Positions 16,771 to 25,337 are shown, counted from the stretch's first letter. The stretch is 64,000 nucleotides of DNA from Streptomyces venezuelae (GCF_008642375.1 NZ_CP029194.1:1922001-1986000); one strand, 5' to 3'. Translations and numbers: made by a program. The notes: generated by a model from the sequence alone, not told the origin.

Positions 16771-17496
16771 GTGGAGACCGCCATATGGCGGCTCCGCTCC
16801 CGAGGTTGCTGGACGGACGCGGCAGCACTGCTCGCTCCGTACGCGACCGAACCGGCCGCCGCGCTCGAACGGGCGGCCCTGCTGATCGAGCGCTGCCTCT
16901 ACACCGAACAGGGCTGGGCCGACGCCGAGGAGGCCCTCCGGGCGGCCGAGGCGGTCGCCCGTACCGACGAGGAGCGTGGGGCCGCGGCCTGTGAACGCGG
17001 CTATCTCGCCTACGCGTCCACGCTCCTCGGGGTACGCGACCGGGCCGACGAGGCCCGGATGGCACTGGGCCGGGCGGCTGCCCTCATCGGCCCCTCGGCC
17101 GGGGGGCGGCCCCTGCTGGACTTCCGGCGCGGTCTCATCGCCCAGAACCTCGGCGACTCCCCGCAGGCGGCCCGCGCCGCGTACCGCAGGGCGCACGCGG
17201 GGGCGGAGGACCAGGGGGACTCGTTACTGCTCTCCTCCACCTGGCGTCATCTCGCCGGACTCGCCCTGAGAGAGGGCGAGTTGGCGGAGGCCCGGCACGG
17301 ATTCGCCGAATCCCTCCGGATCCGCGAGGAGTTGGGCTACCTGGTCGGTACGGCCCCGGCCCTCACCGCCCTCGCCGACACGGAGACCGAACCGGAGGCG
17401 GGCCGGCTGCGCGCGGAGGCCCGACGTCTCTTCCGCCTCCTCGGCGGCGTACCGACCTGGCTGTCGGCTCAGCTGACACCGCGTACGGTGACGTGA
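16771..17496 (+). CDS. Tetratricopeptide-repeat protein
   Basis: 241 residues of mostly alpha-helical, Ala/Arg/Glu-rich sequence with repeated TPR-like pairs, for example WADAEEALRAAEAVARTDEE, NLGDSPQAARAAYRRAHAGA and REGELAEARHGFAESLRIRE. There is no signal or membrane segment, so it is a cytoplasmic interaction scaffold of unknown partner. The GTG at 16771 follows AAGGAG with good spacing. Starts at 16693 or 16708 are in frame, but the codons there have low third-position GC, arguing against them. Confidence 0.72.
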   Translation: METAIWRLRSRGCWTDAAALLAPYATEPAAALERAALLIERCLYTEQGWADAEEALRAAEAVARTDEERGAAACERGYLAYASTLLGVRDRADEARMALGRAAALIGPSAGGRPLLDFRRGLIAQNLGDSPQAARAAYRRAHAGAEDQGDSLLLSSTWRHLAGLALREGELAEARHGFAESLRIREELGYLVGTAPALTALADTETEPEAGRLRAEARRLFRLLGGVPTWLSAQLTPRTVT

Positions 17497-17540
17497 AATC
17501 GTCGGCAGGAACACCAAGGTGACGCTCCGCCAGCTCTGAT

Positions 17541-17581
17541 GCGATGTGCCCTCCATGCCCCCGGGGCCGGGGGCACATCGC
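17541..17581. terminator. Bidirectional hairpin terminator between convergent genes
   Basis: GCGATGTGCCC at 17541-17551 pairs with GGGCACATCGC at 17571-17581. Inside lies a second GC stem, GCCCCC/GGGGGC. It sits between the TPR gene (ends 17496) and the minus-strand binding-protein gene (ends 17614), so it can serve both. Confidence 0.75.
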
Positions 17582-17613
17582 CGTTTCGGCCGGCCGGCTC
17601 GATCTCCGCGCGC

Positions 17614-18738
17614 TCAGCCGGTGTGGAGGACGCGGAAGCGATCGGGTTCCGCCGGGTCCCGGTCGGCCACCTGGACGGGGGGCCACGTCCACTGCCACAC
17701 GCCGATGCCCGGTGTGCGGGAGAAGCGGATCGGTCCCCGGGTGCCCTCGACCGCCACGTGCGGCCATGCGCCGGCAACGGCCGACCGGTCCGTGCCGTGG
17801 CCGCGGAGCACCTCGGCGAGGACGGTGACGGTGTCCCAGCCCTCGAAGGCGACGAAGGAGGGCGCTTCGCCCAGCCGCTCGCGGAGCTCCTTCCCCACGC
17901 GTTCGCCGAGCGGGCCGGGGCGATCGGGCAGGTAGCGCAGGAACGGGATCCCGGCGCCGTCCCGGCCCAGCAGTCCGGCCCATTCCGCGAACTCCGGCTG
18001 TCCGGCCGGAGCGCCGACGAGGAGCTCCGCGAGCCGCGGGTCGCTCCGGACGGCCCTGACGATCGGCACCGCGGGCTCCGGATGGCCGACGAGCAGAAGG
18101 AGCGCCGTCGTGCCGTGGCCGACGAGGGCGTCGCACAGGGCCTCGGGGGTGAGCCCGTTCGCGTCGAGCTCGACGACGGTGCCGCCGCGGGGAGCGACGT
18201 GGTCCCGCAGGAGACGGGTCCCGGTCGCCCAGTAGACGCTCGGCTGGGTCACCACGGCGATCCGCCGCCGGCCCGCGCCCAGGAGGAAGTCCGCGTACGT
18301 CCGCCAGCCGTGGGACTGGGCCGGAGCCAGCCGCGCGACCCACTCCGTCGGCTCATCGGTGAGCACGTCGAGCACGGCCGACGAGCAGAGGTACGGCACC
18401 CCGAGGGCGTCGGCCCGGGCGGCGACCGCGCGGGCGACGACGCTGTGGTACTCGCCCACCACGGCGGCCACCCCGAGACCGGCCAGTTCGTCCACGGCCG
18501 CGGCGGCCCGCTCCGGATCGGCCGCGGTGTCCCGGACCACCAGCTCCAGCGGCCTGCCGCCGATCCCGCCGGTGCCGTTGACCTCCTGGACGGCCAGCTC
18601 GAGTCCCGCGAGCAGATGCCGCCCCGCTCCGACCCAGCCGGGCCGCGTCAGCGGGACGAGAGCCCCCAGCCGTACAGGCGCCTTCTCCGCGCCCTCCGCT
18701 CCGGACGGCGATGTCGGCGTGTTCACCTCAGTGCTCAT
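17614..18738 (-). CDS. Type I periplasmic-binding-protein homologue without signal peptide
   Basis: 374 residues resembling branched-chain amino acid receptors (Peripla_BP_6). It has VRLGALVPLTRPGWVGAG and ELAVQEVNGTGGIGGRPLEL at the start, AVVGEYHSVVARAVAARADA and ALLLLVGHPEPAVPIVRAVR later, and a late FVAFEGWDTVTVLAEVLRGH segment. There is no signal peptide, lipobox or TM helix; the N-terminus is a short hydrophilic tail, so it should be cytoplasmic. No ABC permease is nearby. It follows two genes on the same strand, an ATPase/propeller protein and a DUF6042-like protein, with gaps of only 48 and 61 bp. A ligand-sensing role in that group is inferred. The ATG at 18736-18738 was chosen. Confidence 0.75.
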   Translation of the reverse strand: MSTEVNTPTSPSGAEGAEKAPVRLGALVPLTRPGWVGAGRHLLAGLELAVQEVNGTGGIGGRPLELVVRDTAADPERAAAAVDELAGLGVAAVVGEYHSVVARAVAARADALGVPYLCSSAVLDVLTDEPTEWVARLAPAQSHGWRTYADFLLGAGRRRIAVVTQPSVYWATGTRLLRDHVAPRGGTVVELDANGLTPEALCDALVGHGTTALLLLVGHPEPAVPIVRAVRSDPRLAELLVGAPAGQPEFAEWAGLLGRDGAGIPFLRYLPDRPGPLGERVGKELRERLGEAPSFVAFEGWDTVTVLAEVLRGHGTDRSAVAGAWPHVAVEGTRGPIRFSRTPGIGVWQWTWPPVQVADRDPAEPDRFRVLHTG

Positions 18739-18786
18739 GCCGGTCATTGGAACCACCGGCATCGCCGACGGCAACCGATTATTCGT

Positions 18787-19662
18787 TCACGGACGTGGGC
18801 CCTGGTCCTCCGTGTCGTCGTGACGTACGACGAACATGTGGTCCTCGTCGTACCGTTCCCAGTCCGGTACGAGGTGGAAGCGCTGGTGGTCCTGGAGGTC
18901 CCGCGCCGAGGCGACCGGGACGCGGGGGATTCCCCGGTAGAGGCGGAGATGCCCGTCGTCCGCCAAGTAGTCGAGCGCGGCGCGGAGTTCGCCGGTGCTC
19001 AGGCGTACGGCCTCGGCCAGCCGGCCCGGTGTGGTGAAGATGTCCCCGGGGCGGCCGAGGCCCTCGTCGAGGTACCGGATCAGGGCCTGCTTCCAGGGCG
19101 CGACGGCCTCGCTGTGCCGCAGCTTCCGGAAGATCTCCCTCAGGTCCTGCGGGAGTCGGAGGACCTTCTCGGGGAGCGGCAGCCGCTCCGGCATGGTCCA
19201 TCGGCCCTCGGCCGTGTGGGCGATGCCCAGCGCGAGCATGGTGCCGACGAGCTCGCGCATCGTCGTCGGGACGGGGAATCCGCCTGCGCGCAGGGCGCCT
19301 TCGCAGGCCTCCCTCCGTGCCTCCGCCTCCGCGCGGACCCGGTCCTCCTCCCCCGCGCCCTTCGCCCAGGCGAGGTCGTCGGGCTGGAGCCAGAGCACGG
19401 GCGAGTCCAGGTCCTCTCCCAGTTCCCGCAGGAAGTCGCCCAGCGAGTCGCCGAACACCTCCTGCACGACCTCGTCGAGCGTCCCGGTCACCGGCCGCGA
19501 CGCGGCCGTGCTCAGGAGCAGGCACATCAGGAGGGCCTGGTGCCTCGGCAGTACGCGCGTCCACCCGCTGGGGAACCAGTCGTCGTGCACGGCGAGGTCG
19601 GCCCCTCCACCCAATCCGGCCTTGCTGTCCCTGCTGTCCCTGGTGTCACTGTCAACCGTCAC
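18787..19662 (-). CDS. DUF6042-like hypothetical protein with C-terminal winged-helix-like segment
   Basis: 291 residues of no known function. From memory it resembles DUF6042 proteins of Streptomyces (WFPSGWTRVLPRHQALLMCL near the start, FHLVPDWERYDEDHMFVVRH near the end). The region TTPGRLAEAVRLSTGELRAA followed by LDYLADDGHLRLYRG looks like a winged helix-turn-helix. The GTG at 19660-19662 with GGGAGG at good spacing is preferred over an ATG nine codons earlier. It is probably cotranscribed with the upstream ATPase gene. Confidence 0.65.
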   Translation of the reverse strand: MTVDSDTRDSRDSKAGLGGGADLAVHDDWFPSGWTRVLPRHQALLMCLLLSTAASRPVTGTLDEVVQEVFGDSLGDFLRELGEDLDSPVLWLQPDDLAWAKGAGEEDRVRAEAEARREACEGALRAGGFPVPTTMRELVGTMLALGIAHTAEGRWTMPERLPLPEKVLRLPQDLREIFRKLRHSEAVAPWKQALIRYLDEGLGRPGDIFTTPGRLAEAVRLSTGELRAALDYLADDGHLRLYRGIPRVPVASARDLQDHQRFHLVPDWERYDEDHMFVVRHDDTEDQGPRP

Positions 19663-19723
19663 GGTCGCCCTCCCACATGTCAGCGGCATAGTCACCCGCT
19701 CAACCGCCGCGACCCCTCCGAGG

Positions 19724-21364
19724 TCACCCTCCGCTGTGGGAGCGCGGTACGAGGCAGACCAGGCTCTCGTCCGTGCCGACGAGCAGCGCTCCCGCCCCGG
19801 TGACCGCGACCGCGCGGACCGGCGGTCCCGGGCGGAAGGAGAGCGTCGCGCCGCCTTCCGGGCGGTGGAGTTCGACGAGGCCGTCGGCCCAGGCCGCGGC
19901 GACCAGGGGGCCGTGCGGCGTCTCGGTCGCGTGCAGGGAGACCACCGGTGAGCGGCGCTCCGCCAGCGGTTCGGGGAGCGGATCGCGGCCCGGTGTCCAG
20001 AGCCGTACGGTCCCGTCGGCGCCGCCGGAGCACACGAACGGGGTCTCGGAGTCGACGGCGGCGACCGCCGTGACGCGGCCGCTGTGCGAGGCCGCCTGGT
20101 GCAGGCCCGTGAGGCCGAAGGCGTGCACGGAGCCGAGCCGGTCCCCCACCACGACCGAGCCCGCGATCGCCGCGAGGGCCGTGCCGGGGTGGCGGGCCAG
20201 GGTCTTCGAGACGGCCTCGGTGAGCCGCTCCAGGTACGGGGCCCTGGGCACCGTCCCCCGGACGGAGTGCAGCCTGCCCCGGTCGTCCAGGAGCAGCACC
20301 GTGCCGTCGGGGGCGGGCGCGAGCGCCGTGACCCGGCCGGGGACGGTGTGCGGGAGGCGCCCGGCGGAGCTCGCGTCGGCCTCGTGGAGGAGGCGGACGG
20401 TGCCGGTGCGGTCGCCGACGAGCAGCGTGCCCTCCAAGGGGCCGCCGGCGGCGCCGAGCACGGCGACGGGTCCCGGCCAGGCCGGTGCGAGGTCGCCGCG
20501 GTTGCGGGCCCAGCGGAGCCCCCAGGCGGCGCCTTCGGCGAGCCCGGCCAGCGCGGGCCGGAGCCTGGGGTCGGCGCCGTCGCCGAGCGCGGCGAGGAGC
20601 ACCAGCGCGCGTTCCGCCGGGTCCTGTGCGCGGCAGAGCGACTGCCCGGCGCGCAGCCAGGCGGTCCTGAGCCCGCCGTGATCGTCAACTCCGGTCTCGC
20701 CGGAGCCTTCACCGGTTCCGGTGACGTACGCCGTGGTGACGAGCAGCGGGTCGGCGGCGCACACGGCGAGCGGATCGGAGAGGTCCGGCAGCGGGCGCGG
20801 GCGCTCCGCGGGGGCGCTGCGGTCGGGGGCGGGCTCGCCGTCCAGGTCGACGACCGTCGCCCGGCGCGCGGAGCGCAGGGTATCGGGGGCCGGGCTGCCG
20901 GTCCGGGCCTCGACGACGAGCCGGACCCGGCCCACTCCGGCGAGTTCGCCGATGAGCTCGGTGAGCGCGGCGGGTTCGGCGGCGGCGTGGAGGTCCGTGA
21001 GAAGGAGGACGGCCCGGCCCGAGGGACGCGCCTCGCTGGTGGCGAGGGCGTGGACGAGTTCGTCCGGGGACCTGGCGACCACACCGAGCAGGTCGGCGAT
21101 CGTCCAGGTCGCGCCGAGCGCGCTCTGCCCGGCGAGCGGGACGAGCACCCGGGGCGTGCGGCGGCGCCGGCCGCCGGCGCGCGGGCCGTGTGCGGCGAGC
21201 CAGTCGAGGAGGGCCGTCTTGCCGCTGCCGGGGGCGCCGGTGACGAGGCAGAGCCGGGGCGCCTCCGGGTCGGTGAGCCAGCCGAGCAGGGCCGCGGCCT
21301 CGGCTTCCGTACCGGAGACGGCTCGGCGTCCCTCCCATGCCGGGGGTGAGCTCGCGGACGGCAT
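19724..21364 (-). CDS. P-loop ATPase fused to a WD40-like beta-propeller
   Basis: 546 residues. The N-terminal half has a Walker A motif VTGAPGSGKTALLDWLAA (about residues 33-50) and an RAVLLLTDLHAA Walker B-like strand. This makes it an AAA/STAND-style nucleotide-binding module. The C-terminal half (about 260-546) contains repeated propeller blades with GTLLVGDRTGTVRLLHE, GTVLLLDDRGRLHSV, FVCSGGADGTVRLWTP and LVAAAWADGLVELHRP. Such NTPase plus propeller architecture is typical of signal-sensing or conflict systems. There is no TM segment. It is first of three same-strand genes; the ATG at 21362-21364 follows GAGGTG. Confidence 0.78.
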   Translation of the reverse strand: MPSASSPPAWEGRRAVSGTEAEAAALLGWLTDPEAPRLCLVTGAPGSGKTALLDWLAAHGPRAGGRRRRTPRVLVPLAGQSALGATWTIADLLGVVARSPDELVHALATSEARPSGRAVLLLTDLHAAAEPAALTELIGELAGVGRVRLVVEARTGSPAPDTLRSARRATVVDLDGEPAPDRSAPAERPRPLPDLSDPLAVCAADPLLVTTAYVTGTGEGSGETGVDDHGGLRTAWLRAGQSLCRAQDPAERALVLLAALGDGADPRLRPALAGLAEGAAWGLRWARNRGDLAPAWPGPVAVLGAAGGPLEGTLLVGDRTGTVRLLHEADASSAGRLPHTVPGRVTALAPAPDGTVLLLDDRGRLHSVRGTVPRAPYLERLTEAVSKTLARHPGTALAAIAGSVVVGDRLGSVHAFGLTGLHQAASHSGRVTAVAAVDSETPFVCSGGADGTVRLWTPGRDPLPEPLAERRSPVVSLHATETPHGPLVAAAWADGLVELHRPEGGATLSFRPGPPVRAVAVTGAGALLVGTDESLVCLVPRSHSGG

Positions 21365-21653
21365 GGGACACCTCACGGGCGACGCGGTACGGGCGGCTGT
21401 CGCCCCTGACTTTAGTGCGCGAAGGCCCCGGGGACCGCCCCGTCGCGGGGACGGTCTCCGTAGCTTCCGCGGGTTCCTCGGAGCGGGCCGGTGGCCGGAG
21501 TCGCCGGCCGCCGCGACGGTGCCGATCCGGTCGAGCCGGATCCTGGCGGCGCGCTCCGCCCTTTCGACGCCGGGAACGGGGCTGCACACGCGGGAGGAAG
21601 GGACCGGACGGACCGCTCGACGGCTCCTTCACACCCCCTTCGCGGGGTGGATC
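21365..21653. other. Intergenic region upstream of the ATPase gene
   Basis: 289 bp between the ATPase start and the GntR gene stop, both on the minus strand. It should contain the promoter of the three-gene ATPase group and the end of the gntR transcript. No clear hairpin or gene was identified; long ORFs crossing it lack start context. Confidence 0.4.
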
Positions 21654-22484
21654 TCAGGCGTTCGACCCGGCGAAGTGCTCGCGGACGAGGGCTTCGACGA
21701 CCGTGAGGTCCTCGGCGATCAGGGCGTCGAGCAGGGCCGTGTGCTCGGCGGCGTCGGCGACGAGCTCGCCGTGGCGGAAGGCGGGCGCGCTGATCAGCGG
21801 CCACTGGGAGCGCCGGTGGAGGTCGTCGGCGACGGCGAGCAGCGAGGCGTTCCCGGCGAGGGAGAGGACCGCCCGGTGGAAGGCGCGGTCCGTCTCGGCG
21901 TAGTGGGCGCGGTCGCCGCGGGCGGCTGCCGTGGCGGTCGCCTCGGCGAGCGGGCGGAGCTCGGTCCAGCGGGCGGCCGGGACCGTGCGGGCGAGCCGCA
22001 GCATGACGGGGACCTCGATGAGCGCGCGGACCTCGGCGAGTTCGGCGAGCTCGCGCGGGGTGCGCTCGGTGACGCGGAAGCCGCGGTTCGGGACGACCTC
22101 GACGGCCCCTTCGACGGCGAGGCGCTGCATGGCCTCGCGGACGGGGGTGGCCGAGACGCCGAAGCGCTCGGCGAGGGCGGGGCCGGAGTACACCTCGCCG
22201 GGGACGAGCTCGCCACCGACGAGGGCGGTCCGGAGGGCTTGGAGGATCTGGTCGCGGACGGAGTGCCGCTGGACGACACGCGGGGCGGGGGCGGCCTCAC
22301 GACGCGCGGCCGGGGCCGGGGCGGCCTCACGGCCCGGTGCCGGAGCCGGGGCGGCCTCACGGCGCGGTGCCGCCTGCTCGCCGTGCGTATGCTCGCCGCG
22401 GGCCTGTTCCGGTACGCGCACGGCGTCGCCGAAGGGCGGGTACGGCCCCTCCGTCGCCCGCTCGCGCGCTGCGCCCTGCTCCAC
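21654..22484 (-). CDS. GntR (FCD subfamily) transcriptional regulator with repetitive N-terminus
   Basis: 276 residues. The N-terminal ~70 residues are low complexity with three copies of a 10-residue REAAPAPxxx repeat. A winged HTH follows (HSVRDQILQALRTALVGGEL, then FGVSATPVREAMQRLAVEG) and then an FCD ligand domain (about 145-265) of the FadR group. The GTG at 22482-22484 has an excellent AGGAGG six bases upstream. The target is unknown. It is divergent from the siderophore reductase gene, but that gene carries its own iron box, so a functional link is not implied. Confidence 0.87.
   Translation of the reverse strand: MEQGAARERATEGPYPPFGDAVRVPEQARGEHTHGEQAAPRREAAPAPAPGREAAPAPAARREAAPAPRVVQRHSVRDQILQALRTALVGGELVPGEVYSGPALAERFGVSATPVREAMQRLAVEGAVEVVPNRGFRVTERTPRELAELAEVRALIEVPVMLRLARTVPAARWTELRPLAEATATAAARGDRAHYAETDRAFHRAVLSLAGNASLLAVADDLHRRSQWPLISAPAFRHGELVADAAEHTALLDALIAEDLTVVEALVREHFAGSNA
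22291..22372. repeat. 30-bp tandem repeat, about 2.7 copies, inside the gntR gene
   Basis: Units start with GCGGCCTCAC at 22291, 22321 and 22351 and run in frame, coding for a repeated 10-residue Glu-Ala-Ala-Pro-Ala-Pro-rich segment. Copy number is likely to vary between strains. It lies outside the folded domains. Confidence 0.8.
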
Positions 22485-22643
22485 CCGGGTCCTCCTGCGG
22501 CCTCGTGCCGGGCCCGGCTCGCGATACCCGGGTCCCCTGTGCACCATAGGCGAACGGGCCGACATATGGGGCACCGGGGGCCGATCCGTCGGACCCGCGG
22601 GAGCTGCGTCCCGTGCGGTGGTGAGAGGCGATCGAGATTCGGG

Positions 22644-22662
22644 TAAGGTAAGGCTAACCTGC
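22644..22662. promoter_or_regulatory. Iron box (DmdR/IdeR-type operator)
   Basis: TAAGGTAAGGCTAACCTGC matches 15 of 19 positions of the DtxR-family iron box TTAGGTTAGGCTAACCTAA, including the whole AGGCTAACCT core. It lies 26 bp before the start of the FhuF-like gene, so that gene should be repressed by iron-loaded DmdR and expressed in iron starvation. Confidence 0.85.
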
Positions 22663-22687
22663 TAACGATCGCGATTCGGTGGTCCGC

Positions 22688-23563
22688 ATGACCGTCCCCG
22701 CCTTGCTGTCCGCACCCCTCACCTCCCCCGTCGCGGCCTCGTACGCCCGGCTCGCGGAGGTCTTCTCCGGCCTGCGGATAGAGGAAGCGGCCGTGGACGA
22801 ACGGCTGCCGCGCGGCGCGGGCTGGGTCGGGGCCGACGAGCTCGCGGCCGGCGGATCCGCCCTCGACGCCTTCCTCGCCTGGGACAACGCCCAGGTGCTG
22901 CGCGACTACGGCACCCAGGCCCGCCCCGACGTCGTCGCGAGCTTCGGACTGCACCGGTACGCCTGGCCCGCCTGCCTCCTCGTCACCGTCCCCTGGTTCC
23001 TGGACCGACGGGTGCCCCGGCTGCCCGCCGCGAACGTCTCGTTCCAGCGCGCGCTCGGCCGCATGTCCGTCCGCGTCGAGGAGTTCGCCTGCCTGCCCGG
23101 CGACCCCGCGGCCGCCCTGCCCGGCGCCCGGGTCGTCCCCGACGAGGAGGCACTGCGGACCGAGGTGCGCGCCTCGCTCGCCGAGCACTTCGAGGCGGTC
23201 CTCGGCGGCTTCGGCCCCCGGATGAAGCGCGGCCGCCGGGCCCTGTGGGGGATGGCCACGGACGAGATCGTCGAGGGCCTCTGGTACATCGGCGCCCTGC
23301 TCGGCGAGGAGGAGCGGGCGATGGCCGAGCTCGACCTGCTCCTGCCGGGCACCACCGTCACACGCAAGCAGCACAAGCCGTACGCCGGCTCGGCGGGCTT
23401 CCGCGAGCTCACCGGCTCCGAGGGCCCGGACGGCACCCCGCGCGCGACCCGCGACCGGGCGACCTGCTGCTTCTTCTACACGCTGCGCCCCGAGGACACC
23501 TGCCTCACCTGCCCGCGCACGTGCGACACCGAGCGTGTCCGTCGTCTGGCCGCGACCGCCTGA
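22688..23563 (+). CDS. FhuF-like siderophore-iron reductase, [2Fe-2S]
   Basis: 291 residues. An IucA/IucC-FhuF type N-terminal region is followed by the C-terminal cluster motif CC-x10-C-x2-C: Cys260, Cys261, Cys272 and Cys275 (CCFFYTLRPEDTCLTC). This unusual [2Fe-2S] motif is that of FhuF, which reduces Fe(III) in imported hydroxamate siderophores. The protein is cytoplasmic. The ATG at 22688 is preferred to one three codons earlier. An iron box lies just upstream and a strong hairpin just downstream, so it is a single-gene iron-regulated unit. Confidence 0.9.
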   Translation: MTVPALLSAPLTSPVAASYARLAEVFSGLRIEEAAVDERLPRGAGWVGADELAAGGSALDAFLAWDNAQVLRDYGTQARPDVVASFGLHRYAWPACLLVTVPWFLDRRVPRLPAANVSFQRALGRMSVRVEEFACLPGDPAAALPGARVVPDEEALRTEVRASLAEHFEAVLGGFGPRMKRGRRALWGMATDEIVEGLWYIGALLGEEERAMAELDLLLPGTTVTRKQHKPYAGSAGFRELTGSEGPDGTPRATRDRATCCFFYTLRPEDTCLTCPRTCDTERVRRLAATA

Positions 23564-23578
23564 GGCTCCCGAGTGATT

Positions 23579-23600
23579 ACGCCACCCGGAAGGGTGGCGT
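23579..23600 (+). terminator. 9-bp stem, GGAA-loop terminator hairpin
   Basis: ACGCCACCC-GGAA-GGGTGGCGT, a perfect stem with a stable tetraloop, starts 16 bp after the siderophore reductase stop. No T tract follows. The next 170 bp up to the DUF2637 gene contain no other clear element except its probable promoter. Confidence 0.8.
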
Positions 23601-23767
23601 GAATCGAACTCAACCCCCTCTCCCTGCACGGGCGTTCGAGCAGATCGCACCTATTCGTATGCCCTGGGACCCCGATGGCGTGCTCTTGCCCCGAAACCGC
23701 TTGAGCGCCGCACGAGGTCGGCCAGTATGGGCCGCCAAACGCCCTACTGCGATGCAAGGGACACCGC

Positions 23768-24895
23768 ATGAGACTGACCGACATATCGCTGGACTGGCTG
23801 CTTCCGGGCGGCGTGATGGTGGCCGGGGTCCTGACGGCGGTGGCGGTGCTCGCGCGCGGGAAGCGCGCCGGTGACCAGGCCGCGGCCGAGGACTCCTGGG
23901 AGCGCAGCGAGGAGCGCCGCAGACGCAAGGAGGCGGTGTACGGAACGGCTTCCTACGTCCTGCTCTTCTGCTGCGCCGCGGTCGCCGCGGCGCTCTCCTT
24001 CCACGGACTCGTCGGCTTCGGCCGGCAGAACCTCAGCCTCTCCGGGGGCTGGGAGTACCTCGTCCCCTTCGGCCTCGACGGCGCCGCCATGTTCTGCTCG
24101 GTCCTCGCCGTCCGCGAGGCCAGCCACGGCGACGCGGCGCTCGGCTCGCGGCTCCTCGTCTGGCTTTTCGCCGGCGCGGCCGCCTGGTTCAACTGGGTGC
24201 ACGCCCCGCGCGGGCTCGGCCACGACGGGGCACCGCAGTTCTTCGCGGGCATGTCCCTCTCGGCGGCGGTCCTCTTCGACCGCGCGCTGAAGCAGACCCG
24301 CCGGGCCGCGCTCCGCGAGCAGGGCCTGGTGCCCCGCCCGCTGCCGCAGATCCGGATCGTCCGCTGGCTGCGCGCGCCCCGGGAGACCTTCGCGGCCTGG
24401 TCGCTGATGCTCCTGGAGAACGTACGGACGCTGGACGAGGCGGTCGACGAGGTCCGCGAGGACCGGCGGGAGAAGGAGCAGAACCGGATCCGCCGGCGCG
24501 ACCAGGTCAAGCTCGACCGGGCACGCCTCAAGGCCATCAACCGCCAGCACCGGGCCTTCGGGCTCGGCCGCGGCGGCGACGCCCGCCAGGTCGAGATGGC
24601 GGCACTGGGCGCCGCGGGGAGCGCCGGTACGGGCCACGGCCCGGGTTCCGGATCGGGTGCGGGCTCCGGCTCCGCGACGGCGGCCGTGCAGGCCGCCGTC
24701 GCGGAGCCCGCCATAGCGGATCCGGGACAACTGCCGCTTCGACCCCGGCCCTCCCTGCAAGCCGTAAGGGGCGCTGAGCCCCGCGCGGGAGACTCCCGGA
24801 CGGTGGACCTCACCGCCGAGGACGACACCCAGACGCTGCCCCGGCTCGACTCCCTGGAGCGCAAGCTCAAGGACCTGGAGCAGCAGTTCGGCTGA
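23768..24895 (+). CDS. DUF2637 membrane protein (SpdB-like)
   Basis: 375 residues with four predicted TM helices in the first half: about 9-31 (WLLPGGVMVAGVLTAVAVLA), 60-82, 92-114 and 126-146. A long cytoplasmic tail follows, with a basic helical part (EDRREKEQNRIRRRDQVKLD), a Gly/Ser-Gly linker and a final coiled-coil-like LDSLERKLKDLEQQFG. DUF2637 is found in chromosomal Streptomyces proteins and in the SpdB spread proteins of conjugative plasmids. No transfer genes are nearby, so a chromosomal role is likely; the function is unknown. The ATG follows AAGGGA. Confidence 0.82.
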   Translation: MRLTDISLDWLLPGGVMVAGVLTAVAVLARGKRAGDQAAAEDSWERSEERRRRKEAVYGTASYVLLFCCAAVAAALSFHGLVGFGRQNLSLSGGWEYLVPFGLDGAAMFCSVLAVREASHGDAALGSRLLVWLFAGAAAWFNWVHAPRGLGHDGAPQFFAGMSLSAAVLFDRALKQTRRAALREQGLVPRPLPQIRIVRWLRAPRETFAAWSLMLLENVRTLDEAVDEVREDRREKEQNRIRRRDQVKLDRARLKAINRQHRAFGLGRGGDARQVEMAALGAAGSAGTGHGPGSGSGAGSGSATAAVQAAVAEPAIADPGQLPLRPRPSLQAVRGAEPRAGDSRTVDLTAEDDTQTLPRLDSLERKLKDLEQQFG

Positions 24896-24917
24896 ACCAC
24901 GGGAAACACAAGGAATC

Positions 24918-24948
24918 CGGCGGGGTCGCCTTTCAGGCGGCCCCGCCG
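24918..24948. terminator. Hairpin between convergent genes
   Basis: CGGCGGGG-T-CGCC pairs with GGCG-G-CCCCGCCG around a 5-nt loop, one mismatch in the stem. It overlaps the last five codons of the minus-strand ATPase-domain gene and begins 22 bp after the DUF2637 stop, so it may terminate both transcripts. Confidence 0.65.
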
Positions 24949-25337
24949 TTCAGTTCGAACCAGACCACCTTGCCGACCCCGTGCTCCTCGACCCCCCAGG
25001 AGTCGGCCAGGGCCTGGACGAGGACGAGTCCCCTGCCGTGCGTACCGTCGTCGGCGGGCGGTGCGTGCGGCCGGTCGAGTCCCGGGACGAAGTCGCGGAC
25101 CTCGACCCTCAGCTGCTCGGGGACGACCGTCGCGGTCACGACGGCCCCGTGCTCGGTGTGGACCAGGGCATTGGTCACCAGCTCGCTGGTGAGCAGTTCG
25201 GCCACGTCGGAGGCGCCCGGCCCGCCCCACTTCCGCAGCATCTTCCGTAACGCGTGTCGCACCTCCGGCACCGCGGTGAGATCCGCGCATCCCACCTTCC
25301 TGAGCAGTTGAGTCGGCTGTCGTGCCTCCCCGGCCAT
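24933..25337 (-). CDS. ATP-binding protein, RsbW/anti-sigma type HATPase_c
   Basis: 134 residues with the histidine-kinase-like ATPase fold. The N-box is SELVTNALVH and the G-box GTHGRGLVLVQALADSWG. These small Streptomyces proteins resemble RsbW/SpoIIAB serine kinases that bind sigma factors or anti-sigma antagonists. No sigma gene is adjacent, so the partner is unknown. The start is uncertain: ATG at 25335-25337 (MAGEARQ) is used, but a GTG at 25368-25370 is in frame and neither has a strong ribosome site. Nothing else was found between this gene and poxB. Confidence 0.8.
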   Translation of the reverse strand: MAGEARQPTQLLRKVGCADLTAVPEVRHALRKMLRKWGGPGASDVAELLTSELVTNALVHTEHGAVVTATVVPEQLRVEVRDFVPGLDRPHAPPADDGTHGRGLVLVQALADSWGVEEHGVGKVVWFELNGGAA

